Shown one piece after another: positions 10,152 through 21,394 of a stretch of DNA of 64,000 bases. The position numbers and the translations under genes were made by a program. The stretch spans positions 5,337,259 through 5,401,258 of the forward strand of contig OZ025218.1 in assembly GCA_964019055.1 (NCBI GenBank), written 5' to 3'. The DNA comes from Anthopleura xanthogrammica (taxonomy: Eukaryota > Cnidaria > Anthozoa > Actiniaria > Actiniidae). Numbering within the stretch: position 1 is the stretch's first letter; the number at the start of each line of letters is the position of its first letter. The notes below the pieces were generated by a model. It was not told the origin of the DNA and did no database searches. It saw nothing but the letters and a program-made list of their open reading frames with translations.

Positions 10152-10620
10152 GTGAAGCTACCAAAATGTGAAGATGTTAAACTTTGTGTAAGCAATTATG
10201 TCAATGTCATTCAAGGATCTAAGGAGTGGCTAGCCAGTCGTGTTGGCATTATCACTGCCAGTAAATTACCTGCATTACTAGGTCTGTGTGGACACAAGGA
10301 ATTTAATTCGTCATGGTTTTGTGTCAATAACAAACTTGAAGAGAGTTTGTATAAGCCAAATAAATTCAAGAATTTTGAAAGAGGAAATATACACGCTATG
10401 AAAAAAGAAGTGGTCATGGATATACCTTAGTTTACCAGTTATCGATGACACGATTGCTTTCATTGTACAGATTATAATCTTCAAAAATTTCAGTTTAGTA
10501 ACATTAAATGTTAAAAAGCTACATCTGTTTGAAGTTAAAAAGATTTGTTTGGAAACAACAACCAAGGGTCTATCAGCCTCATTTTCATGTTTTTGGTACA
10601 TTTTAAATGCTTATAACTCT
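10152..10620 (+). pseudogene. YqaJ-like (PD-(D/E)XK) nuclease fragment
   Basis: The open frame to 10430 contains SKEWLASRVGIITASKLPAL and then NFERGNIHAMKKE. These match the N-terminal signature of YqaJ-type exonuclease/recombinase domains (W..R...ITAS). The frame breaks before the catalytic core. A later piece in another frame (LFEVKKICLETTTKG, about 10518-10570) may be the expected (L/F)EIK strand. There is no ATG; the frame begins next to the repeated end at 10151. YqaJ domains are known in phages and in eukaryotic DNA transposons such as ISL2EU, so this is most likely a dead transposon gene. Confidence 0.6.
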
Positions 10621-10845
10621 GCAGTGATTTAATATTTAACAACAGAACTCTACTAAAGTACTAATTTAGACATGCTCTTTCTCGTAATCGAAATATATTT
10701 TTGAAATCATTGATTATTCATGGTGCTCGTTCCCAGTGTTTTACTCTTTTTACATAGGGTCAATATATAGCTTTCAAAAAATGTATACTTTTATGACAAA
10801 ATATTGTAAAGCCCGTGTGAAATTTGAGGTAGTGCGTATAGGGGT

Positions 10846-10977
10846 CCTAAACATATCCTGATACTTTATTTTTTCTAAATGTTTTCATAGTGACTGAGAA
10901 GAAAGAGAGCACCTAAACATATCCTGATACTTTATTTTTTCTAAATGTTTTCATAGTGACTGAGAAGAAAGAGAGCA
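10846..10977 (+). repeat. 66-bp tandem direct duplication
   Basis: Two head-to-tail, essentially identical copies (10846-10911 and 10912-10977) begin CCTAAACATATCCTGATACT and end AAGAAAGAGAGCA. They lie 8 bp before the ATG of the proposed first exon of the RNF213-like gene, so they could fall in its 5' UTR or core promoter. Confidence 0.9.
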
Positions 10978-10984
10978 CCATATA

Positions 10985-11230
10985 ATGAGTAAGCAACATG
11001 ATCCAGGTGACCCAGGAGGGACAAGGGTTGACGACAGACATGAGGGATGGCAGCAAGCAGCTAATGATATGTATCAGGATTTCCATTCTAGATGTCCTGG
11101 TGCTGGTGGATCTGCTACAGACCAATCTTTGCCTGGACAAACTAGTCATGATCATGTGGTAGAGATGGAAGCTGAGCCTTATCATGAAGGAGAAAACAAG
11201 GGAATGACAGCTGACCCAAGTAACATGAAG
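10985..11230 (+). CDS. RNF213-like: RNF213-like giant AAA+ protein, proposed exon 1 (N-terminal disordered tail, 82 codons)
   Basis: An ATG opens a frame of 82 codons rich in Asp, Glu, Gly, His and Pro with no hydrophobic core. A good donor (ATGAAG|GTGAGA) follows at 11231. The exon ends in phase 0, which fits the phase-0 acceptor of the next exon at 21395. RNF213 proteins begin with a long low-complexity tail before their first folded domain, so the composition fits, but there is no diagnostic motif. It could instead belong to another gene, and the intron would be 10.2 kb. Assignment rests on strand, order, splice phase and composition. Confidence 0.45.
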
Positions 11231-11498
11231 GTGAGACTGGCTATGTATATGCATAAACATACATAATATATATATACTCCATGCCACATTATTTTAACAT
11301 AGATTACGGATTAAGGTTTTTACTACCCCTATTTTGAATGTCCTGCAGATCAAGCTCCTGCTACAATCACATAAGCGCATTTGATCTTATCATTAGCATG
11401 TTAATTTGCGCTATATAAGTAATAAATACTAATATTACGATCAATATTGAATAATTAATAATTATATTATTTACTGAATAATTAATTATCTCATTTGT
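11231..11498. other. Start of intron 1, AT-rich
   Basis: No feature beyond the donor site. AT-rich intronic sequence. Confidence 0.4.
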
Positions 11499-11590
11499 TT
11501 ATTCATTCATTCATTCATTCATCCATCCATCCATCCATCTATCCGTTCATTCGCTCATTCATTCATTCATTCATTTATTCATTTATTTTA
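11499..11590 (+). repeat. (ATTC)n/(ATCC)n tetranucleotide microsatellite
   Basis: Repeated TTCA units switching to TCCA units and back. Confidence 0.95.
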
Positions 11591-13080
11591 ATAAATATTA
11601 ATATTACAATCAATATTAAATAATTAATAGTTAACGTAAAAAAGTGATTTAGAATATAAGTTTTTGCTAAATCATGTTAAATCATGGTAGTATCGTCGTG
11701 TATGGGTTAGCCATAGATTTCCGACTCGGAAAACACAAGTGGGACTAATATTAGAAATTTTCAAGGATTTTGCTTCTCCTCACTTAGAAAAAATAGATTG
11801 CAGCCAGGAGGACTCGATCCTGGCCCTTCAGCACCAAATGCTTAATACAATGTCTATCCCAACCCTAACCCTAATCATAAACCTAACCATTAATTCAGCC
11901 ACGAAGTGAATTGGGTTCGTTTATGGTCTTCTCCGTTTTTGTCATATATACCACCATGTTCATAACTACGCGCTGGCGCCAGCCCAAATCGTATTGCAAA
12001 TTTGATAATTCTCTTCCGTCAATCAAACCGTCTGGAATTTATTTAAGTCGAATATTTGAATGGAAACTCGAAAAAATATTTCTTTATATAGAAAGTTGAG
12101 ACAACAATGGTTAAAATGGTGTATTTAGGGAATTTAGGACATTACACTAGCAGCTCAGGCAAGTCGCAATGAAAACTTGGTGGATTGGATTGTTTACCAA
12201 CGCAAAGGTCAAAGTCAGAGTAGCGGTTTGTGCTCGTCTGTGATTTCCAGATCCACGAGTCTTTCAGATAATTTCAAATTTCATTATTTTCAAAATACGT
12301 TTCAAATTACGACTGCCCGAGTTCGGGCGACGATTACCGAAACGAGATCGCCAGTGGTTCGTTTGCTTACGTTGGTGCTGGATCTGTCATCGGTGTGTAA
12401 ACAGAGTGCCACCGTACCTGCCAAAATAATTGGATTATGCGAGCAGACGGGAGGACAATGGATAGCTGGCTCGTTGCCTACCCCGGTACCGTTTTAATGG
12501 TACTGAAGGCGAATTTGATTAACTATATTAACTCTCCGTGATTGACGGGCGGATAAGTATTACTGACGTAATGAACATCGCGCGGTCGCGTTTCTGTTGT
12601 TACATACAGAGCCAAGTACGAAACGGCCGTTACTGGAATAAGCACAAATCGGTTATTCAAACCCTTTGACCTTTGGAGTAAAACTACATTTTAGCAGCAT
12701 AGGAACACAAACACAAGATAAGTAAACAAAAATAACGTTCATTTGATTCAAATAATCGGGGGAAAACTATAGAAATCCAACCACTTTAGGTGTCCTAGTA
12801 CCCTTGCTTTGGACTTTAAATTTAAGACCACGATGTGCGCGCGCACAAAAAGTTCAATTTGTGATGTCATTTTCCCGCCAAAAATCTAAAAATCCGAATA
12901 AGTAAAAACATAGGGTTGTGAGGAACATTGACCTATGATTTATGACCGAGTTTCAAGAATTTTGGAATTACAATGTAAAAGTTAAATGAACAGTGCCGAT
13001 TTCAATGTGTTTTGTTTCCCTTGGGTCTTGACCGATCAGAGCGAGCGAAACTCTATATTCAAGTCTAAAATATTAATGAG
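11591..13080. other. Gene-free intronic stretch
   Basis: A tRNA-like word (GGATCGAGTCC on the minus strand, about 11812-11822) and two telomere-like CCCTAA units (about 11860-11871) occur, but neither forms a convincing feature. The phrase CCACGATGTGCGCGCGCACA at about 12829 relates to family A (33360). Confidence 0.45.
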
Positions 13081-13160
13081 AATAATAATAATAATAATAA
13101 TAATAGTGTTTATAATAATAATAATAATATTAATAATAATAATAATAATAATATTATAAT

Positions 13161-13191
<31 letters not shown>

Positions 13192-13260
13192 TAAATAATA
13201 ATAATAATATAAATAATAATAATAATATTAATAATAATATTAATAACAATAATAATAAAT
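13081..13260. repeat. (AAT)n tract flanking the LINE 3' end
   Basis: A long interrupted AAT/AATATT trinucleotide tract. Together with the tract at 16706-16795 it brackets the minus-strand LINE. Confidence 0.95.
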
Positions 13261-13549
13261 TATTTTTTTTAAATAAATAATGATAGTAAACTTTATTTCA
13301 CAATAATAATGACAATAGTAAAAAAGACACGAAAATATTAACAGTGATTTTGAAGAATAATAAAGATACTAATGATTTATAGAATCTAAAAAAAAGAATT
13401 AATACTAAAAATATCTATTTACATGTAATATTAAAAGGAAATATATAGATCATGAGGATATATCCTAAGACTATAACATAAATCATAGAAAATGTATAAA
13501 AATCTTACATATATGGGGGAAAAAAAACTAATATAAAATGTTCTAGGAC

Positions 13550-14223
13550 CTAAATTTTAGCACGAAATCTATCTAAATCAAAGTCTGTTTCTTGAATATT
13601 TGTAGTTCTCCTAATTGTTCTAGATCCTCTAAGGCAGAGTAGAGCTGATCGTAGTATCGCAAATGAGACTTTGGATCTTATCCAAGACATTGTTGTAGCA
13701 TAGTTCTCTCCTTTCTTTGCTGCGATTAGTTCTGCCAGTGTACTGTGGAATCTTTTACACTCTTCACCCATTCCTCCAGTAGTTGTAAAGACTAATGGGG
13801 TGAAAGTTCCGTGTTCTATATCCATGACTCTTTTGGCGTATGCCCTTTTCTTCTCATTTTCATGTTGACGATATATCCGTTGGGGGGTTTGTTCCTTGTA
13901 GGAATCTGCGTTGGGGTGGCATACCCTTACGTCAAAGAACGCAGACCTCTGCTTTTCCCAGAATCCCCGGGCGTGTATGTCAAGGCGAGCATCAGGCGCT
14001 TTGTTAGCTCGACATCCTTGCAGACCATCGTTAGCATGTCTGCTTCGAGATCCCGAAGCTCATTGTGTCGCTGTATTATGAACCCACCTCGCCTGCAGAT
14101 CATGGCGTGGTCGATATTGAAGGTGTCACCACACACGCATACTGAAGGCTTGTCAGCGATTTCCCAGTCGTATCTGAGTTTTAGAGCGTCCCCGAATTCA
14201 CCTTTGTTCAGATCAAAATCCAT
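13550..14223 (-). pseudogene. LINE C-terminal zinc knuckle and restriction-like endonuclease, frameshifted
   Basis: The part at 13927-14223 holds [20 protein letters not shown] followed by [10 protein letters not shown], a C-x-C...H-x4-C knuckle. The part at 13550-13930 holds [14 protein letters not shown], a basic helix ([16 protein letters not shown]) and [13 protein letters not shown], which fit the D ... K core of the restriction-like endonuclease of R2-type elements. The two parts are in different frames, with the shift near 13930. Confidence 0.7.
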
Positions 14224-14420
14224 GTCCTTGATCGGGATGACCGTAAGCCAATTCGAAGCACCTCTTTCTGTAGCAAGATCTACAGCTCGCTGTGTCTTCT
14301 GGGGTAGAGAGTTCTTGACTTCATCAAGCTTAGTCTGGAGCGCTTCGTTTGTTTTTCTTCGTGCGCTCTGTTGCAGTGACTTTACAGAGGCATCATCTGG
14401 TGGTTCATGAGCTTGTGCAA

Positions 14421-15407
14421 TTATATATTGACCAGTGGCTCTGTGGTCTTGATCGACGCTTCAAAATGCGACGCTGCATCCTGCCTTGGATTTATAAGTC
14501 CGAGCCCCCCTAGTCGCACTGGAAGTGCGACAAGGTCCCTTTCGTTCTTGGTGCAGTGATGGTCTGTAATTGATGGTATAAGAACATCAGCAATTGCACG
14601 CTCTAGGGGTTCTAGTAGCTCTTCTATATCTGGAAGCGTTCGGAGATAATATGTCCAACGGTGCCGTAGTCCAAAAGTGAAGGCCGCATAACATGCTTGG
14701 GGATATGTTGAGCCAAATTCTGCTAGCTTTACCACCTGGCTCACCCAGTCTTCTACTTTTCCTTCAACGTACTCTTCCAGGTATGCTTTAGAGTCCAGGA
14801 CTGCGCCTAAATGCTTTTGACCCTGCGTAGAGATGTTAATCGCAGTCCCTTTAAAGATAGCTCGAGCATGCTCTTCCTTGTCAGGTTTTGTAATAAGCCA
14901 ACACTTTTTGGCATTAGGGTAATACCCAAGATTAGGCCCAGCCTCAGTCAGTTCGTCCCACCACAGCTTAGTCTCCTCCAGTGATCCGGAACCACTTGCG
15001 TCATCAGCAAACCAACACTGTTTCAAATTACTTAAAGTACTCAAACGAGATATTAAAGGTTGTAAACTGATGGCGTACATCGCCATTGCTAGAGGATCCC
15101 CTTGTGTTGTGCCCTCTGCAGACTTGAGTTCTTTTCCTCCGGTTATGAATAGTCTCGCTGGTTCTCGATACGTATTGATAGCGTAGGTTGCAATAGGTGG
15201 ATAGAGTATTCTTATATTATGGAGGGCAGCAGCTCTGTTAAGTGCATTGAATGCATTTGAGGCATCGATCAAGAGTACAGCATCCGTTTCGTCAGCCTCA
15301 AAGATAGAGTGCATTGCATGAACTGCTGCTTCGCTTCCACTCCTAATACCTGCGCAAACCTGTAACGATCCACTGGCCTCGATAATATCTTGCTTGGTAA
15401 CCTTCAT
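14421..15407 (-). pseudogene. LINE reverse transcriptase core (328 aa)
   Basis: RT motif A is [14 protein letters not shown] (residues 45-58), motif B is [15 protein letters not shown] (98-112), and the catalytic FADD lies at residues 133-136 (nt 15000-15011). Downstream are the thumb and LGGLGL region typical of R2/R4-like elements. The catalytic aspartates are intact, but the flanking frames are broken. Confidence 0.85.
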
Positions 15408-16456
15408 GACGCACTTTCAATCACTCTCCTGATAACTTCACCGACACCAATAGGGCGGACCGCGCCCTCGCCCTTGTCTAGAGGGATGAGCCTGTTAGCT
15501 AGTATTGGCTCGATAGTTCGTGGGTCAATGTACTCTGTGCATAGTTTTCTAGCCATTGTTGCCAACGCGTCACAAAGGTTGACACTTGATTTTTTAAATG
15601 ATTTGCACGCGAGAATTCGTTTGAATCCGTTTGCATCAACATTTGAAGGACCACCAGAGCCTTTGGTTCGTAGAGCTGCCTCACGTATCATTTCGCCGTC
15701 GATCTGCTGGTATAACGAGTCGTGTATTTCTTCGGCTGGTCCAAAAAGTATCGACCCGAGCTTTGCGTCTTGTGCTTTAGGGTGTTTCTCTTGGAGTTGT
15801 TTCATAACGTCATCAGTAAGCGGTAGCACTCCGCCACACTCATCCTCACTCAGATATCTCAATGCTGAATTTATCTGGCCCTCCATTACCAATTTGGCGA
15901 ATATCTTGGCTTTATTTAGGGGCTCTGTCTTCTTGGTCTTAATTAAGCGCTTTTGGATCGACCGCCCCTCGCGGAGTAGGCTATCAATTTCCCCTTCTTT
16001 CCAGAGAGCCAGGCGCTTGGCCAAACAATCTTGGTGATGTTTTGCTTTTGATTTCATGGTTGGCTTTTGTAGTGCCGTTGCCAATAGAACAATGGCAGCT
16101 TTCAGAGCTATGTGTTGCATTTGTGATGCATTGTTCCAGTCAGATATGTGTTGTGTTAGTTGGTCAATGAACTCACGCCCAACTTTGCCATACGGGACAA
16201 GAAACGCGTTTTTTCGCCATTGCGTGATTTCATCATATGCTTTAGTTATTATTGATGAATTGACTGTTATTATTGTCCCATCCGCCTTGTGTCCCCAATA
16301 GACAGTTGATGGCGTGTCAACAGCATTGTAGTCGGGTAAACGTCCTGGTACATGCTTGCCGGCACGGGCTTCGCTTAAATCACTTTCAATTGTTGAGTGT
16401 TCAATCTCAACAAAAGATGGTGGTTCCGCGGGGAGTTGTACTGTAGATGTATGCAA
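15404..16456 (-). pseudogene. LINE ORF, N-terminal region up to the RT fingers (350 aa)
   Basis: It encodes the region before the RT palm, including [16 protein letters not shown] and the fingers motif [20 protein letters not shown]. The frame ends at TGA 15404-15406, and the RT continues in another frame from ATG 15407, so an indel has broken what should be one protein. A further upstream piece (EIMKELWDDKEY ... GFKGQNLRDQASRLEK, about 16590-16700) is separated by another stop. Confidence 0.75.
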
Positions 16457-16705
16457 ATCTGTGCGTAGTATAAACTCATTTGCATTTTGGCTTAGAATAT
16501 CGCTATTATTTTGATTTAGATTTCCATTTATATCTCCACTTAAAGTAATATTGTCAATACCACTGCCTGTTGACTCGTTTGTAGAACTGTCACTGATTCA
16601 CTTTGGTTGTTCTTTTCTAGTCTGGAGGCTTGATCTCGTAGGTTTTGACCCTTAAATCCGAGGTGTTCATATTCTTTATCATCCCATAACTCCTTCATGA
16701 TCTCA

Positions 16706-16710
16706 ATAAT

Positions 16711-16741
<31 letters not shown>

Positions 16742-16795
16742 ATAATAATGATAATAATAATAATAATATTAAAAATAATAATAATAATAGTTTCA
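16706..16795. repeat. (AAT)n tract at the 5' side of the LINE
   Basis: Interrupted AAT repeats, continuing into the palindrome that starts at about 16792. Confidence 0.9.
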
Positions 16796-17508
16796 ATAAA
16801 AAATTTAGCGATAGAAAACTTTTTTAAAACATTTTAATAAAAGACGACGTTTCGACGTTTGCTTAACGTCATTATCAAGCCTAAAATGAATTGAAAATTA
16901 CATGATACATATATAAGAAATAGAACAATGAAACTAATTTACAAATATGTGTATAAAAAATATGTACAAAAAAGAAAAGAATAATAAGAATAGCTATGTT
17001 AAACAAAGAAATAAAAATAATAAAATTAAATTAAGTAAAAAGTTTAGCATTAATTGAGTCGCTTTGCACGTTCAAAGTTGGCTTAATTGTTCTTATAAAT
17101 AACATTTCATAAATAATATTTATAATAATAATATAAAAAAAATTAAAAAAAATAAAAAAATAATAATAATATTCATAATATTTATGAAATGTTATTTATA
17201 AGAACAATTAAGCCAACTTTGAACGTGCAAAGCGACTCAATTAATGCTAAACTTTTTACTTAATTTAATTTTATTATTTTTATTTCTTTGTTTAACATAG
17301 CTATTCTTATTATTCTTTTCTTGTTTGTACATATTTTTTATACACATATTTGTAAATTAGTTTCATTGTTCTATTTCTTATATATGTATCATGTAATTTT
17401 CAATTCATTTTAGGCTTGATAATGACGTTAAGCAAACGTCGAAACGTCGTCTTTTATTAAAATGTTTTTTAAAAAAAGTTTTCTATCGCTAAATTTTTTA
17501 TTGAAATT
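16792..17508. repeat. Near-perfect ~715-bp palindrome (foldback element), arms about 320 bp
   Basis: The left arm (16792 to about 17119) and the right arm (about 17180-17508) are reverse complements almost base for base, separated by about 60 bp of A/T-rich sequence. Each arm carries GACGTTTCGACGTTTGCTTA or its complement. Transcripts from either strand would form a long hairpin. Confidence 0.95.
17413..17453 (+). other. Degenerate hammerhead-ribozyme-like core in the palindrome arm
   Basis: CTTGATAAT is followed by stem GACGTT (17424-17429), loop AAGCA and stem AACGTC (17435-17440), then GAAACGTCG. This order matches CUGAUGA - stem II - GAAA of minimal hammerheads such as those in Penelope-like elements. 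The first core block deviates (UUGAUAAU), so cleavage is doubtful. The left arm holds the complementary copy. Confidence 0.3.
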
Positions 17509-17534
17509 ATATAGTAAGCCACTATTAATAGTAA

Positions 17535-17576
17535 TAGTAATGATAATAATAATAATATTAAGAATAATAATAATAA

Positions 17577-17608
<32 letters not shown>

Positions 17609-17810
17609 ATATTAATAATTATAATTATTATAATAATAATAATATTAAGAATAATAATAATAATAATAATAATATTAAGAATAATAATAATATTAATTAA
17701 TTAATTAATAATATTAATAATAATAATAATAAAAAAAATAATAATATTAATAATAATAATAATAATAAAAATATTAATAACAATAATAATGATAATAATA
17801 TTACTTATGA
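17535..17810. repeat. (AAT)n microsatellite tract
   Basis: Long interrupted AAT/ATT tract. Its open frames (poly-Ile) are artefacts. Confidence 0.95.
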
Positions 17811-20213
17811 TATAACGAATTTATAATAAATCTAGATATAGACTAATAAACCTAATTTGCTTTTGTATGTTAAACCGATACATTTGATGCGAAGCTGTCT
17901 GGTTTTACCAAATAAGGCGTGTAAAAGCTCGTTTGGAGCAAAAAGGCGGTGCCTAGAAGTATGTGAATACATTAGAAGTGGTCATACTTTTACGTCGCGC
18001 TCTAAAAAGTGCATGTTCATCATCGGAATTAAATATAAATCATCAGAAGGAATAGGCCACAATTGAGATATTAAAATTCTAGAATGATACCAAGGGTTCC
18101 TGGAATAAAATCACTGCTCAAAATCGCATTAAACCTCATTAAGGTTCAGTGGATATAGTGCTATAGATTGGATTATAACGTTGAGTACTTGAACTGAATA
18201 TTTACTAAGTTGCCTGTGGCAGCCCAGTCATAAAATACCTTAATTATTATTAATTATTATAGTGCTACTGTGATCAAATTTTTGAATTTTTTTGTATAAA
18301 TTAAAAGACCTTTAATAGAGAAGTGAAATGTCGCCTTCCTTTTTCAAATATCTTTTTTCCTTCCTAAGATATTGGAGTCTAAAAATGGTGGCCATTGTTC
18401 CTGATGACGTCATATTTTCAATGCTTGACCAGCTTCCAGGTGATCTGAGGAAAAACGATTAGCCAATCAGATTGTGAATCACTATTCTGAAAAAGAAATC
18501 ATTCCCATTCGTCTTTTCGAGCCCAATCATGGATGAATAGGGGAAAATCAAAACAAAACAAAATAGCATACAAGTACAAATATGCAAGGAAAAGTGTCAT
18601 TTAGCCGATGATTTAAGGCTCAAAATGTTTCTACTTCGAAGAATAAGTTGTCTAGATAAGACTAGGAATATATTTTAATCGATTAGGTCATTATTCATGG
18701 CTTTTTTTACCTTTATGGTTTAACTAAAATTCCCACATCTTACGCTGCTCTTTGGTCCTTGGCAATCTCCAGGATGCTTTAAACCTTAAGAAAATCCTTT
18801 TATCTGTTATTTAGAGTGTCTCGTTTTCAACGAGAAAAGATTTATTGGCGAGAAAGTCGCTCATATTGAGCTTATTTTCAAGATGGCCGCCATGAAACTC
18901 AAGTAAATTGAGCATTATTGAGCGTGCGGTGGATGATGGGATCGATTCTTTTTCAGATCAGGAAATCATGCTTTGCGCGCTTAGTGAGATCACCTGGTTA
19001 GAATTACGATAAGTTATATCTCAGCCCAATTTCAATCAAAATCAACCAAATTTAGCAGCATTACAGTAATGTAGCTGTTCTTCAAAATTGACTATTCAGA
19101 TCAGTTGCCATAGCAACAGTCAAATGAGGCTTGGGAAACATATCTGTTATGGTCAAACGCAAAAATTTAGTCAAACATTTTCTGCTCAAGTTGAAAAATA
19201 GCAAAGCAATTGCTGGAAAGCTAAAAATGTTGTTGGGGTCCTGGACACCAGTCAATTGTCATAGCAACCACAGTTTGTGCTTTTTCATGTTACATGCTTT
19301 GAAAGCAAGTATACTGCAAAGTTTAAATGACATTCATCAAATGCTTTCAGAAATATACTGAAATCTATATTGAAGCAAACTGTGTAATTGTTTATTACTA
19401 GTAAACAAGTATGAAGCTATATTTTTCTGGTTCAAATTCTTTGTTTAAAACGATTAAAAGGAATGATGGGCAAACAAACAAATGAATTTAGCGAGGAAAA
19501 AGAAGAAAAACGATTCTGGTTCAAATACCGAAGAAAGATAGGCCTTTATGGGTTTTTCCGTCGGTGAATAAATCATGTCAAACAGACAATCAACCGAGAT
19601 TGGCTACATTTTTGGCGCGAAACGGAAATCGAATCCCTGCAAGGGAAACAAGTCGTACACTCGCGACTTCGTCGCTCGTAATACACTCGCGTTTCGCGCT
19701 CGCCAAATTTTCTTTACATCCATTAACAGGGAGAGGAAAAGAGAGTGGATGACTTGAAGCAAGTCTACTGAAGAAGCTACACCTTCATGCGCGACCCTAC
19801 GAATCGTTAAAATCGATCATCGGAAACTATATAATCGAATTCATCGATATTAGTGGATAATATACATTTGATTAATATTAAACAATTAACGTAAATTGTT
19901 ACCGTTGAAAAACTTTTCGATAATATTGTTTTGACCCTCATGTAGGATATCGTAATGGTATATTTATATATGAATATTACTTCTTCTTCAGAAGACTGAG
20001 ACCACGAGAACAGAAGAAGACCACGAGGACAAGGAAGTGAGATATCCAGATAACGTAAGTTGTTACCACTGACTCTTTACTAAGTGACCACAGCTTACGA
20101 CAACTTTCACTAATCTCTTATTTTTCACAAGAAAATCAATTTCACAATGGTTTACTATAAGTTCCATAAGGAAATGGTACAAAATGGGGTCACCGTTGTT
20201 GTTGAGGAATGAG
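17811..20213. other. Gene-free intronic stretch
   Basis: No exon with domain or splice support on either strand. Contains the presumed remains of old repeats. Confidence 0.5.
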
Positions 20214-20640
20214 CAAGAGAGCATAAATAAGAGAGGGAAACTTCTTAATAACGCGCGGGCAATGTGAATTCCCGGTTGGGCTATTTTTATCCAAAGTCGT
20301 TTGGTTTTTATTTTTTTGATGGCGTGGACGTGTGCGCTAGCGTTCAAAAACAACATACTTTTCGTCGATTTTTTCAACCTTTTTTCCACAAAATCTATTA
20401 GATAAAGCAAAAAGATCAGGATTGGCTATGTCCTGTTCTCTGATAAAGCACGACTGAGGCTGTTGAACACTCAAAAAGACGCGAAATTTATGTTTTTTCC
20501 CAAAAACATCTTTACAAGCTTTCGCTACTTCCAGGTTTGGATGAAGCACACAATTTTTGATAAACAGGAATAGGGTAGGGCGAAGATTTTTTGGCGCGCG
20601 CGGTTTTAAGAAGTTTCCCTCTCTTATTTATGCTTTCTTG
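20214..20640. mobile_element. MITE family B, copy 1 (~427 bp, ~40-bp TIRs)
   Basis: The left end CAAGAGAGCATAAATAAGAG...GGGAAACTTCTTAA and the right end are inverted repeats (20214-20256 and 20594-20640). The body matches 31911-32280, for example GCGTGGACGTGTGCGC and TCTATTAGATAAAGCAAAAA. There is no transposase. Confidence 0.85.
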
Positions 20641-20959
20641 TCAGCATTTAATGAAAGCTTACGCGCGAGTTTTTGAAGCAAAAATTGCGCCACCGGAAGT
20701 GATCAGAAAAAAAAAATGACAACTCATAAGGTAGTTCTTTGCAGGCTATTTCATGCACTATTGCCGACTAGTGGATCATTCTACAATACGACATGGATAT
20801 TTTTGAATAAAAGACAAAGAAACACCTTGATTTATCATATTTCGTCCTTTCAATGCTCTCAAAAAACTCATAAAGTCAAACAAAACTTCCTACGAAATTC
20901 TATTTTTTCGTACGTTAGAAAAATTAACCTCTTTTAAAAACATTTGGTATAACGTAGAT

Positions 20960-21149
20960 TTTTAGAAGTTCTTTCAGTTAAGCTTATAAAAAGTATAATC
21001 TCGTGCAAAATGTGAGGGTTTTGCCCTTTTGAAGTTCAAAACGTGTATGATTCCTCAATAAAATTTAGTATTTTATTGAGTGGTTTTTGTGCCCGCGCTC
21101 ATCGTGGGCTTAAATCGAGCGTTCGAAAGTAGGCAGTCACCTTAAAACA
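20960..21149 (-). repeat. Dispersed repeat family A, inverted terminal part
   Basis: Read on the minus strand it starts TTAAGGTGACTGCCTACTTT and follows the first ~170 bp of the element at 33318-33878 (CCCACGATG..GCGC, ACACGTTTTGAACTTCAA). The other end is not found, so it is a partial copy. Confidence 0.75.
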
Positions 21150-21394
21150 TTAAATTGTTTTTTTAAATCTAGACCAGTGAGCAACACTTCTGCGACTAAT
21201 GCAGTATTGATTTGTTTTAGCGCTAAAACTCTGTAACTGGAGTTTTAAATTTAGCTAAACTACACTGGAGGGACTTACATAATATTAAAACACGAGACCT
21301 TTTTTAGTCATTATTCAAAAATCATTTTTTTTTTTGTTAAAATAATTGGAACTATGCTATAAACAAATTTTCACTGAAATAATTTTTTTACTAG

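Larger units (their letters stand above)
13265..16700 (-). mobile_element. Decayed LINE with RT, Cys-His knuckle and restriction-like endonuclease, inside a TAA microsatellite
   Basis: Minus-strand order: an N-terminal fragment (about 16590-16700), a linker ORF, RT, a Cys/His knuckle, then a nuclease. RT followed by a zinc knuckle and a C-terminal PD-(D/E)XK-type endonuclease is the hallmark of the R2/R4/NeSL group, not of APE-type LINEs. At least three frame breaks make it inactive. AAT tracts lie on both sides. Members of the R4/Dong clade are known to insert in TAA repeats, so this could be a site-specific insertion. The 3' UTR would be about 13265-13549. Confidence 0.8.

Noticed and set aside
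9868..10171. Four overlapping short ORFs on both strands
   Set aside because: They overlap in all frames within a repeated TIR-like unit and show no conserved features.
11800..11880. tRNA gene or SINE on the minus strand near GGATCGAGTCC, plus telomere-like CCCTAA
   Set aside because: No matching D-arm or anticodon arm, and only two telomere-like units.
13811..16037. Plus-strand ORFs of 199 and 215 codons
   Set aside because: Shadows of the minus-strand LINE RT and nuclease.
17462..17704. 80-codon ORF rich in Ile
   Set aside because: Product of an ATT/AAT microsatellite.
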